Of a stretch of DNA of 64,000 nucleotides, positions 44,033-51,815 are shown one piece after another; within the stretch, counting starts at the first letter, position 1, and the number at the start of each line of letters is the position of its first letter. This stretch comes from Bradyrhizobium sp. CCBAU 53340 (GTDB lineage: Bacteria; Pseudomonadota; Alphaproteobacteria; Rhizobiales; Xanthobacteraceae). The notes under the pieces were generated by a model. It was not told the DNA's origin. It ran no database searches and was given only the letters and a program-made list of their open reading frames with translations. A program made the translations under genes and the position numbers. Location: NCBI RefSeq assembly GCF_015291645.1, contig NZ_CP030055.1, positions 5,456,001 through 5,520,000 of the forward strand. Direction: 5' to 3'.

Positions 44033-45496
44033 TCAGGGCATTGGCTTGAACACCCAGATCGCCGCCGGGCCAGCCGGGCCCGCACGAACCGCCACGAGCA
44101 GGCGGTCGATCTCCGGTACGAAGAGAGAGGTTCGCGCGCCCGTTGCGGTCGGCAAGCGTCCTATCCTTCGATAGTCAGATCCATCGATCTCGAGGACATC
44201 GACGTAGCCCGCGCCGCAGCTCACATAAACCCGCTCGCGCTTGGCATCGACGAAGAGATCGTCGACGTCCCCGCAGGTTTCCGTCTTCGCAATCGGTTTG
44301 CCATCCAGCGAGAAGACGGCAAGCTCGGCGGGGCGGCGGTACGCCAGGAGAACGCGGCCACGGCTGCGATCGATCGTCATCGCGAAATTGCCACCCTTGT
44401 CCAAGGACCAGTTGGCAAGCTGCTTCCCGGAAGCGCCATCCACCACCGCAACCGCGCGCGCGTCAGGCAGATTTACAAAGATGCGCCCGCCGTCAGGCTC
44501 GATCTGGAAACTTTCCGGATGCGCCTTCAGCGGGATGTTCCGAACCTTGGCGCGGGCAGACGGGTCAAGCACGGCCAATCCACCATCACCATAGCCCACA
44601 ACCACGCGCTTGGCCGCCGCGTCGATCCGGATGTTGTCTGCATCGCTGCCGAGTTCGATCCGCCCGATCGCCTTGTACGTGTCGGCTTCGAACAATTGCG
44701 CCGATCCATCGCGGGCATTGGCAACATAGAGGGTGTCGGTCGACGGCTCATAGGCGACGCCCTGGGGCTCGTTCAGTCCGGTCACCGTTCGGAGCAGGGT
44801 ATGTGCGGCCAGGTCGACGACGCCGACGGTGTCGTTGCCAAGCTCGGCCACGAACAATCGCTGCCGTTTCAGATCGACGGCCATGTGATCGATGCGGCCA
44901 CGCACATCGCCGAGCAAAATCTTCGCCTCGAGCTGGAGTGGCGCGGTGTCTTCGCCCGGTTGGGCCGCCGCCACCAGCGTCGGTATCAGCACGTCGATAT
45001 GCGCGATAATCTGGTCGCGGGTCGCCTCATAATCATTGATACCCAAGGGAATGCCTGACCAGTAGGTCACATCGGCCCGCCCGCGTTGCTCGGCGGGGAT
45101 CTGATCGAACGCCACCACCCTGCCCGCCGCGGCCGTGTCGTCCGCGGTCAGTTGTTGGGGCGTGTTGGCTGCTTCCAGACCGTCGAGCGCAAGACCGTCC
45201 TGCACCGCCACCGGCACCGTCCGATAAAGGTCGATGCCGCGCGAGACCGCTCGAAACGGCAAACCACGCTCCTGCGAGGCCTTGTTGAAATAGGCCGCCG
45301 CCATCTGACTGTTCACCACACCGTGGAGGCAGACGAAGACGATTGTCCCGGCTGCCGTCTTGGCCTCTGTCTTAGTCTCCGTCCTGGCTTCGTCCGCCGG
45401 CGCAGGCAGGATCGGGGTCATCAGGATCACGAGGAAGGCGACCGCGAGGTGAAGCCACGCGCGCGTCCGCCATCTCCGTGTCCGCAGCCTCGTCAT
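44033..45496 (-). CDS. Secreted fusion: LMW-PTP-like domain plus YVTN beta-propeller
   Basis: 487 aa. Signal peptide (LAVAFLVILMTPILPAPA), then residues ~50-165 resemble a low-molecular-weight phosphatase/ArsC fold: strand TIVFVCLHGVVNSQMAAAYF where the P-loop C-x5-R-S should be, here CLHGVVNS, so the catalytic Arg is replaced by Asn. Residues ~190-487 form a YncE/YVTN-type beta-propeller with repeated VVDL, DTLYVANARDG, VVVGYGDGGLAVLDP. The whole protein is exported. ATG starts 1 nt after the chrA stop. A domain combination I do not know. Confidence 0.78.
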   Translation of the reverse strand: MTRLRTRRWRTRAWLHLAVAFLVILMTPILPAPADEARTETKTEAKTAAGTIVFVCLHGVVNSQMAAAYFNKASQERGLPFRAVSRGIDLYRTVPVAVQDGLALDGLEAANTPQQLTADDTAAAGRVVAFDQIPAEQRGRADVTYWSGIPLGINDYEATRDQIIAHIDVLIPTLVAAAQPGEDTAPLQLEAKILLGDVRGRIDHMAVDLKRQRLFVAELGNDTVGVVDLAAHTLLRTVTGLNEPQGVAYEPSTDTLYVANARDGSAQLFEADTYKAIGRIELGSDADNIRIDAAAKRVVVGYGDGGLAVLDPSARAKVRNIPLKAHPESFQIEPDGGRIFVNLPDARAVAVVDGASGKQLANWSLDKGGNFAMTIDRSRGRVLLAYRRPAELAVFSLDGKPIAKTETCGDVDDLFVDAKRERVYVSCGAGYVDVLEIDGSDYRRIGRLPTATGARTSLFVPEIDRLLVAVRAGPAGPAAIWVFKPMP

Positions 45497-45497
45497 C

Positions 45498-46682
45498 TCA
45501 TTTCAGCCCGCTCAGCACCCATCCAGGCTGCAGGATCGGATAGGCAATCAGCCCGATCACGGCCGTGACCGCAATCAGCATGGGATTGCTGACCTTCCAG
45601 CGGAACAGCACCGCAAGCGATCCAAGTCCGACAAGCGCGGTCAGCCAGTCGCCGATCGCGATCTTGCCGAGCAGGAAGCATGCGCCAAGAATGGTCCCGA
45701 TCGCCGCCGCATAGGCGCCCTTCACGAAACCCTGCACGTTCGGATTCTTGCGATGCCGCGCCAACAAGGGCGCAGCGATCAGAATGAACAGGAATGACGG
45801 AAGGAAGATGCCGATCGTGGCGGTGAGCGAGCCCCAGAACCCCGCCACCAGATAGCCGACAAAGGTCGCGGTGATCACGACCGGCCCGGGGCTCATCATG
45901 CCGATCGCGACGGCGACCAGGAATTCGCGCTCGTTGAGCCAGCCATATTGCTGCACCAGCCCCTGCTCGAGGAAGGGAACGATCACGAGGCCGCTGCCGA
46001 AGGTCAGCGATCCCGCCTTGAGGAAGAACAGCAATAGCTTGCCCAGCGTCGAACCGGTCGCGACCGGCGCGGCCGCGGGCGCAGCCGCCGGTATCACGGC
46101 GAGCTGGAGCGCGACGGGAGGCCGTTTGATGTTGCCGTAATAGATGATGCCGACGATGCCGGCGCCGATGAAGAGATAGGCGACCTCGGCTTGCAGGATG
46201 ATCGTCACGGCCAGACACACCGCCGCGATCACCCATTGCAGCCAGTCTTCCATGCCGAGCTTGGCGAGCCGATAGCAGGAATGCAGGATCAGGGCGATCA
46301 CGGCCGGGCTGACGCCGTAGAAGATGCCGGTGACCGGCTGCAGATCGCCGAGATAGACGTAGAGCGCGCCGAGGGCGGCAACAATCACGAAGTTGGGGAG
46401 GATGAAGGCCCAGCCGCCGGCCCACGCGCCCCAAAAGCCGCAACGCAGATAGGCAATGTAGATGCCGACCTGGATCGCCAGCGGCCCCGGCAGCGACTGG
46501 CAGATCGCGATGGCCTCACGCATCTGCTCCTTGCTGAGCCACTTCTTGCCATCGACCAGCTCGCGCTCCATCTGGCCGACCAGCGCCACCGGCCCGCCGA
46601 AGCCGAGAAACCCCAGTCGAAGGAAATAGCGCACGAGCTCGCCCATTCCGCCACGTTCACTTGTCGTCGTTGTCGTCGTCAT
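45498..46682 (-). CDS. chrA: Chromate transporter ChrA, bidomain type
   Basis: 394 aa, two homologous CHR domains. First domain: FLRLGFLGFGGPVALVGQM, and SLPGPLAIQVGIY; second: FLKAGSLTFGSGLVIVPFL, and MMSPGPVVITATF. Full length for long-chain CHR efflux proteins, which expel chromate. The ATG at 46682 is 3 nt beyond the stop of the preceding gene and preceded by GGGGGATG; a TTG 3 nt earlier would add one residue. Confidence 0.95.
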   Translation of the reverse strand: MTTTTTTSERGGMGELVRYFLRLGFLGFGGPVALVGQMERELVDGKKWLSKEQMREAIAICQSLPGPLAIQVGIYIAYLRCGFWGAWAGGWAFILPNFVIVAALGALYVYLGDLQPVTGIFYGVSPAVIALILHSCYRLAKLGMEDWLQWVIAAVCLAVTIILQAEVAYLFIGAGIVGIIYYGNIKRPPVALQLAVIPAAAPAAAPVATGSTLGKLLLFFLKAGSLTFGSGLVIVPFLEQGLVQQYGWLNEREFLVAVAIGMMSPGPVVITATFVGYLVAGFWGSLTATIGIFLPSFLFILIAAPLLARHRKNPNVQGFVKGAYAAAIGTILGACFLLGKIAIGDWLTALVGLGSLAVLFRWKVSNPMLIAVTAVIGLIAYPILQPGWVLSGLK

Positions 46683-46685
46683 CAA

Positions 46686-47090
46686 TCATCCCCCGTTGCC
46701 GTAATATGCCGGCTGCAAAATGCCATCGAGCGAGCCGCCGAGCCCCATCGGGATCAACTCGACCTGCTCGCCGTTCAGCGATACCTGATAACAGCCGTCG
46801 TCGTTCTCTCCGAGATAAAGGCAAAGCTCGTCTTTCTCGACGACCCATTTGCCAACCTTCTTCACGCCCATCGCGAAACTTTGCAGCGTCCCATCCTTCT
46901 CGTAGACAAGGCGGTAGTGAACCTCGTCCGTAAGCTGCTTCCCGACAAATCGGATGCGAATTTCCGCCCCCGTGAGCTTGCGCGGATTTGCCGCCGCGAC
47001 GGAGCCGGCGTCGAGGATCGCCGTCCCCCCGACGCCGGTCGCTAGCGCCGCGACGAGACTCTTCGCAAGCAGGCCGTTCAATCTCCCCAT
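46686..47090 (-). CDS. Exported hypothetical protein, 134 aa
   Basis: Signal peptide-like N-terminus (SLVAALATGVGGTAILDAGS) then a compact beta-rich domain (EIRIRFVGKQLTDEVHYRLV, KVGKWVVEKDELCLYLGEND) with a Cys pair that could form a disulphide. Not recognised. ATG at 47090 follows AGTGAGG; 2 nt after the Cys-rich peptide gene and 3 nt before chrA, so it is coupled to both. Confidence 0.6.
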   Translation of the reverse strand: MGRLNGLLAKSLVAALATGVGGTAILDAGSVAAANPRKLTGAEIRIRFVGKQLTDEVHYRLVYEKDGTLQSFAMGVKKVGKWVVEKDELCLYLGENDDGCYQVSLNGEQVELIPMGLGGSLDGILQPAYYGNGG

Positions 47091-47092
47091 CC

Positions 47093-47269
47093 TCACTTCT
47101 TGCAGGCCTTCAGGCACATCTGATACTCGGTCTTGCAGGCCGGACCGGCGTAGTTCTTCATGCAGGCAGCGCGCTGTTCGGCGCAGACCTTGCAGGTCTG
47201 CGCTTGCGCTTCATGTTCGCCGCCCAGCAGGCCGGCCAGCACGGACATTGCGACAACCAGGTTTCTCAT
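47093..47269 (-). CDS. Small secreted six-Cys peptide, 58 aa
   Basis: ATG at 47269 with GGGGGAAG upstream. Signal peptide (MRNLVVAMSVLAGLLGGEHE) then TCKVCAEQRAACMKNYAGP and ACKTEYQMCLKACKK: six Cys in 30 residues. Candidate periplasmic metal-binding or redox peptide. A gene this short is easily missed; the operon position 2 nt before the next ATG supports it. Confidence 0.65.
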   Translation of the reverse strand: MRNLVVAMSVLAGLLGGEHEAQAQTCKVCAEQRAACMKNYAGPACKTEYQMCLKACKK

Positions 47270-47298
47270 TTGCCACTTCCCCCTCACCTCATCTTCCC

Positions 47299-47895
47299 TC
47301 AGCTTTCCCTGGCATATTGATCGTAGAGCGTGGAGGCGTTGTCCCAGCGAATGGCCTCCATGTAGATGTCGACATAGCGGGCCGCCGCGGCACCGAAATC
47401 CATGTGATAGGCGTGCTCATACATATCGAGCACCAGCACCGGTCGGCCGCCGGCGAGCGTCGTCGTATGATCGGCGGCCCATTGATTGACGAGCCGCCCG
47501 TTGCGAGGGGAATAGGACAGGATCACCCACCCCGATCCGCCGCCCTCGGCCTTGCCCATCGCCGCGAACTCCGCCCGCCATCGCTCGATGCTGCCAAAGT
47601 CGCGCACGATCGCCTCGGCGAGCGCGCCGCCCGGCCGGCTCGCGCCGCCGAGGCCATCGAAATAGACCTCGTGCAGGATCATCGAGTTCATCGCGACCAG
47701 CTCCTCGCGCTTCAGCCCGTTGATCACGAAGTTCGGCGCCTTGGCGAAGTCCAGCTCGGCAAGCTGCGCGCTGATCGCGTTGAGCCGCTTCACCGCGCCG
47801 CCGTAATTGTTCTCGTAGTGGCTGACGAGAACCTTTTCGGAGATACCGCTGATCGATTTCGGATCGAACGGCAGCGGTTTGACCTGGTAGGACAT
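47299..47895 (-). CDS. sodB: Fe/Mn-family superoxide dismutase, chromate-operon type (ChrC-like)
   Basis: 198 aa cytoplasmic SOD. Metal ligands His26 (SHYENNYGGAV), His75 (MILHEVYFDGLGG), Asp157 and His161 (VLVLDMYEHAYHMDFG). The C-terminal signature differs from housekeeping D-V-W-E-H-A-Y-Y by Met-Tyr and His for Tyr. SODs of this family are the chrC gene of chr operons, where they protect against reactive oxygen from Cr reduction. Encoded 29 nt before the six-Cys peptide. Confidence 0.94.
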   Translation of the reverse strand: MSYQVKPLPFDPKSISGISEKVLVSHYENNYGGAVKRLNAISAQLAELDFAKAPNFVINGLKREELVAMNSMILHEVYFDGLGGASRPGGALAEAIVRDFGSIERWRAEFAAMGKAEGGGSGWVILSYSPRNGRLVNQWAADHTTTLAGGRPVLVLDMYEHAYHMDFGAAAARYVDIYMEAIRWDNASTLYDQYARES

Positions 47896-47949
47896 TGTCT
47901 CGGCTCCTGTGCGTCGTCTGGCCTGTCGTCGGTCCTTGCGACCCTCGCC

Positions 47950-48894
47950 TCAACTCTTCGTGCTGGCCGTCTTGTCGAGCGCCGCCCGCAGGCCTTCGGC
48001 GAGCTTGACGGCATCGTCGTTTGCCCAGAAGTGCATGAAGAACAGCCGCGGCTGCTCGTCCAGCATGTGGCTGTGCAGCGCGGTCACCTCGATGCCGTGC
48101 GCCCGCAGCGCCGATATCACCGGGTTCACCTCATCGCCCGTCAGCACGAAGTCGCCCGTGATGGCGGCCTTGCCTCCTCCGGTCGGCTGGAAGTTGATAC
48201 CGATCGCAACGCCCATCGCACCGACGGGAGTGAGCGGCATCCCCTCCTCCGTGATCGGGTCGCGCCGCTTCACGTTGAACTGGTACACGCCGCCATTCGC
48301 CTGGCCCTTCACGCCGATGATCTGGTCGAGCTTGGCCGTGTCGAGATCGACCGCAGGCGGCGGGCTCGCCGGTGCCGCTGTGGTGAGCGGGGTCTTGCTT
48401 TCGGCGAGCGCTGTGTGGATCGCCGAGGCGAGCTTGACGGGATCTCCGTGTCCGGCGACGTGCATGTAGAAGGTCGCCGGGGTGGCGCGCAGCAGATGAT
48501 TGTGCACGGCGGTGATCTCGAGGCCGCTCGCGATCATCTTCGCCATCACCGGGTTGATCTCGGTTTCCAGCAACACAAGGTCACCCATGACCATGGCGCC
48601 GCCATGGGCGGGCTTGAACGCAACCCAGCCGCCGAGCGCCAGCGCCGGCTTGATCGTCACCCCGTCCAGAGTCACGGACAGATCCGTGCGGGGAAAACCA
48701 TAGCGGTGGACATCGTCCGTGACGGCCGCCTTGCGGCCGAGCGTCTCGTCGACTTTCTGCCAGTCGATGCTCTCGGCCGCCTGGGCTGCCGAGACGAATG
48801 GCGCGGGCACATTCCGGCCGACCTTTTGGCCATTGGCGTTCAGGATGGCGACGCAGGCGGCTGCGCCGATCAATACAGCGGTCATCTTGCGCAT
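47950..48894 (-). CDS. Exported protein with two DUF1259 repeats
   Basis: 314 aa. ATG at 48894 follows AAGGAAG. Signal peptide (MRKMTAVLIGAAACVAILNA), then two tandem DUF1259 (LppY/LpqO-type) domains: one with KVDETLGRK, FPRTDLSVTLDGV and ITAVHNHLLRATP; the other with KLDQIIGVKG, FNVKRRDP and VTALHSHMLDEQP. Each contains a H-x-H pair, possible metal ligands. Located 54 nt upstream of the SOD gene in the same operon. Function unknown. Confidence 0.85.
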   Translation of the reverse strand: MRKMTAVLIGAAACVAILNANGQKVGRNVPAPFVSAAQAAESIDWQKVDETLGRKAAVTDDVHRYGFPRTDLSVTLDGVTIKPALALGGWVAFKPAHGGAMVMGDLVLLETEINPVMAKMIASGLEITAVHNHLLRATPATFYMHVAGHGDPVKLASAIHTALAESKTPLTTAAPASPPPAVDLDTAKLDQIIGVKGQANGGVYQFNVKRRDPITEEGMPLTPVGAMGVAIGINFQPTGGGKAAITGDFVLTGDEVNPVISALRAHGIEVTALHSHMLDEQPRLFFMHFWANDDAVKLAEGLRAALDKTASTKS

Positions 48895-48943
48895 CGGGTG
48901 CTTCCTTGGTGATTTCGGGATTGTGGGGTTGGAGCGGCCGATT

Positions 48944-49177
48944 TCAGTCCTGCTGCTTGATCTGGCCGGCGCTGTCGACGACGAGCCGGACTTGCTTGCC
49001 ATCCTTGACGGCCTTCGCGGTGATGCCTTCGGCGGTCGATTTGACGTCACTGACCTGCACGTAGCCGGCTGCCTGTATCCGCGCGACAAGCTCCTCCTTG
49101 GTCAGGGCCTGCGCGGGTGACAGGCCGGCCGCGATCATCAGCAGCAGGGCCGCCGACGAGATGATTTGCTTCGGCAT
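48944..49177 (-). CDS. PepSY-like exported small protein
   Basis: 77 aa with signal peptide (MPKQIISSAALLLMIAAGLS) and one PepSY-like unit: LTKEELVARIQAAGYVQVSD, GITAKAVKDGKQVRLVVDS, the beta-alpha pattern of that fold. Periplasmic. Start of the intact part of the chrA operon. PepSY modules occur in metal and peptidase regulators. Confidence 0.7.
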   Translation of the reverse strand: MPKQIISSAALLLMIAAGLSPAQALTKEELVARIQAAGYVQVSDVKSTAEGITAKAVKDGKQVRLVVDSAGQIKQQD

Positions 49178-49210
49178 GATCGTTCTCCTGGTCTTGTCCC
49201 TGCCCCAGGT

Positions 49211-49378
49211 TCAGTGCCGCCCCACTCCTGAAAGTCGCGCGCGCTGCACAGCGCCGGGAATGAGTCGTGGATCGGCCGAGAAATTCTCGTCCAGGCGCGC
49301 ATCGACGAGCGCCGGCGCGTTGGCCGCGCCGATCAGTGACGACTTGTCGGAGGAGGCTGATGTGTATGATGCTGACAC
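49211..49378 (-). pseudogene. chrB: Truncated rhodanese/ChrB-like fragment
   Basis: GTG at 49378 preceded by AAGGG; encodes ~55 residues: SLIGAANAPALVDARLDENF and SADPRLIPGAVQRARL. This is the N-terminal pattern of the rhodanese domain (L-I-D-V-R-x-D-E-x-F) in ChrB-like chromate-resistance proteins, but it stops after GVGRH, so the remaining ~250 residues are lost. Immediately upstream of the chrA operon, where intact chrB normally sits. A remnant. Confidence 0.55.
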
Positions 49379-49899
49379 GCTGCGCCCTTGGTGATCAGGA
49401 CGCGATTCTTGGGCATGTCGCCTCACGGGGAGATCGCAATTCCCCGGAGCGGAACTAAAGGCCCTGATGGCGGGGCTGTCAACCCGCCCGTGCCGAAAGG
49501 TGCAAAGAATTCATCCGGGAATTCAGCGAAGAGACGTCACGAAGATTTTCTCGATCGCGTGGAACGAACGGGCAAACGTGAGCCAAGAGTTCCACCAGGC
49601 TGTCCGACCGGCCGCGTTCCCGGCGAGTTCATCCCGAACGGAGCTGCGCAAAGAACGATGGGCTGCCTCGGAACAACTTGATGTTTGTTAAGTTGGCCCC
49701 TCGCCATCGCAGCAAGGGCCGCATGATGCCTAAGGACGACTTGTCGACGAAGACGGAGCGGGCTCTCGTGACCGTCGCACTGAGCACAATGATGCTCATC
49801 ATGTGCCTCGGATCGTTGCTGTACAGATAGTCCTTGCAGCTTGGCGGCCTTGCCGGCCTCCGACCCATGTCCATGAGTCCAAGGCGGCAGACGGCCGTA
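49379..49899. other. Gene-poor stretch, 521 bp
   Basis: No credible gene. Short frames on both strands lack recognisable composition. Sits between the chrB-like fragment and the shortened lysR, so it may be the scar of a rearrangement at the right edge of the metal-resistance island. Confidence 0.5.
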
Positions 49900-50526
49900 T
49901 CAACTTCCGACGCCGCCGACCAGCCGTGGACGGCGATTGGCGTGCAGGCTCCCGGTTGCCCGGGCGCGCAGCCATGCGCGAAAACTGACGATCTCGGGAC
50001 AATCCGCGGTGCCCTCAGGCGCGATCAGCCAATCACCGAGACCAGCTCCCTCGTCGATCCGGTCGCAGCGATAGCCGGGATGATGGCCGAGGCCGCGGGC
50101 GATCAGCGCGTCGACCTTGCCTTCGACCATCTCGTGCAGGCCGGCGGGCTGCAGCACGCGCAAACCGATCTCGGTGTGCTCGCTCCGAAACGCCGCCAGA
50201 TCGAGGCGGCGCAAATCGAAACTGCCATGCACGCCCAATTGCAGCAGGACCGCACCTGCCGGCCGCAATTGCGACGTCGCATCCGCGATGCGGCGAAAGC
50301 CATCGGAGATCCCGGGCAGATAGGCCTGCCCTGCCGCGGTCAGGATGAGCTGCTTGTGCAGCCGCTCGAACAGCTGCACGCCGAGGCGCGCCTCCAGCGC
50401 CTTCACCTGCTGTCCTACGGCGGCGGGCGTCACGTGCAGTTCGTGCGCGGCCAGCTTGAAGCTGAGATGGCGTGCGGCGGCCTCGAAGGCGCGGAGCGCA
50501 TTGAGTGGTGGAAGGGTGTAGGTCAT
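49900..50526 (-). pseudogene. LysR-family regulator (GcvA-like), internally shortened
   Basis: 208 aa instead of ~300. The DNA-binding domain is intact (LPPLNALRAFEAAARHLSFK, AVGQQVKALEARLGVQLFER). The effector domain begins normally (AAFRSEHTEIGLRVLQPAGL) but runs through ARGLGHHPGYRCDRIDEGAG straight to the family's C-terminal CPEGxAxxPxIxxFRxWL segment (IAPEGTADCPEIVSFRAWL), so about 90 residues of the ligand-binding domain are missing. In-frame, so a protein can still be made. Divergent from the ridA-like gene. Confidence 0.7.
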
Positions 50527-50656
50527 CGCGGCGCGAGTTTGACACCGATGAACTGCGGTCTTGCAATAGATTTTCTTGCGCTGAACCGCAGGAATGATGC
50601 TTTGCGCCGCAGCGATATTGCCGGATACGGTCGGGACCGCAATCCGGAGACAAACC

Positions 50657-51049
50657 ATGCCTGCCGCTCACATCGTCAGCCACAATCCCGTAGCGGTCCA
50701 TCCTCCTGCCGGCGGTTACAGCCTGGGCCTGGAGATGACGCAACATCGCCGCCTGCTGTTCATCAGTGGCCAGGTGCCCGAGAGATCAGATGGCAGCGTG
50801 CCCGAAGGGTTTGAGGCGCAATGCGAGCAGGCCTGGCGCAACGTCATGGAAGTGCTCGCCGCAGCCCGCCTTGATGTCGCACACCTGGTCAAGGTCACCA
50901 CGTTCCTGACCGACCGCAATCAAGTCGTGGCGAACCGCACCATTCGTCGCAGGATGCTCGGCGACCATCTGCCCGCGCTGACGGTCATGATCGCCGAGAC
51001 GGTCGACAGCAAATGGCTGCTCGAGATCGAGGCGATCGCCGCCGAATGA
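50657..51049 (+). CDS. ridA: RidA/YjgF-family enamine/imine deaminase
   Basis: 130 aa from the ATG at 50657 (GGAGA upstream). Landmarks of YER057c/UK114: LLFISGQVPERSDG, FEAQCEQAWRNVMEVLAAA, HLVKVTTFLTDRNQ, MIAETVDSKWLLEIEAIA. Hydrolyses reactive 2-aminoacrylate-type imines. A catalytic Arg equivalent (VANRTIRRRM) is at the expected place. Followed at 45 nt by an ATC-hydrolase-like gene. Confidence 0.9.
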   Translation: MPAAHIVSHNPVAVHPPAGGYSLGLEMTQHRRLLFISGQVPERSDGSVPEGFEAQCEQAWRNVMEVLAAARLDVAHLVKVTTFLTDRNQVVANRTIRRRMLGDHLPALTVMIAETVDSKWLLEIEAIAAE

Positions 51050-51094
51050 GACCGGCTTCAACGACTTTGCATGACGCAGTGATGCGAGGATCCA

Positions 51095-51781
51095 ATGACT
51101 GAAAGTGTCCATCCTTTCTACGAGATGTATCGCGATGCCATGGAGGCGGCGATGCGCCAGCGCCTCGACCTAGCCGAGCCGATGTTGCGCGAGCGCACGC
51201 ATCTCACCGATATCGACGGGATCAAGCGGGAGGTGATGGACGAACTCGCCATCGTGCTCACCCAGATGCCCTATGTCGGCGGTGCCGCGAGCCGCATGAG
51301 CGAGGTCTTCATGCGTCTCACCGGCTTCATGGCCACCAGCCGCGTGCTGCGGCGACACGGCGTGCCGCTGCCTGACATCCGCGACATCGAGCGTGAGACT
51401 CACAAGGCGCAGTTGCTCACCGTTCCGGAGGCAGAACGTCTCGCCGCGGGAGATCAATTCATGTCGGCGGAAAACCAGGCCTTCCTGCGCGAGCAGGCGG
51501 CGGAAAGCACGACGGAAAGCCATCAGGCCGAATATCCGCAGGACTTCGTCTACGATTTCGTCGAGCCCGGACCGAATGACAGCTTTGAATTCGGCATCAA
51601 TTACCGGGCATGCGGCTTCTGCAAGTTCGCGGGCCGCCACGGCGACAAGGAGATCCTGCCCAACATTTGCGGGCTCGATTTCGACGCCTATGCGACGCGC
51701 GGCATCCGTCTGGAACGGACGCAGACGCTGGCGGGAGGCGCCAGCCACTGCAACTTCCGCTTCTCGAAGATTACACCGTGA
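51095..51781 (+). CDS. L-2-amino-thiazoline-4-carboxylate hydrolase-like protein
   Basis: 228 aa. The C-terminal half has the ATC hydrolase (PF14196) signature: FGINYRACGFCKFAGRHGDK, then GGASHCNFRFSK. Members hydrolyse the thiazoline ring to S-carbamoyl-cysteine in cysteine biosynthesis from thiazolines, as in Pseudomonas AtcB/AtcC pathways. The RidA neighbour fits sulfur-amino-acid imine chemistry. Substrate not proven; the N-terminal half is helical (MRQRLDLAEPMLRERTHL). Confidence 0.72.
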   Translation: MTESVHPFYEMYRDAMEAAMRQRLDLAEPMLRERTHLTDIDGIKREVMDELAIVLTQMPYVGGAASRMSEVFMRLTGFMATSRVLRRHGVPLPDIRDIERETHKAQLLTVPEAERLAAGDQFMSAENQAFLREQAAESTTESHQAEYPQDFVYDFVEPGPNDSFEFGINYRACGFCKFAGRHGDKEILPNICGLDFDAYATRGIRLERTQTLAGGASHCNFRFSKITP

Positions 51782-51815
51782 CGCGTGACCAGAGCCTCGC
51801 CCGATCCGCGGTCGC

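Noticed and set aside
49427..49874. Short frames on both strands between the chrB remnant and the shortened lysR
   Set aside because: No composition, ribosome site or similarity to support a gene; treated as a scar region.
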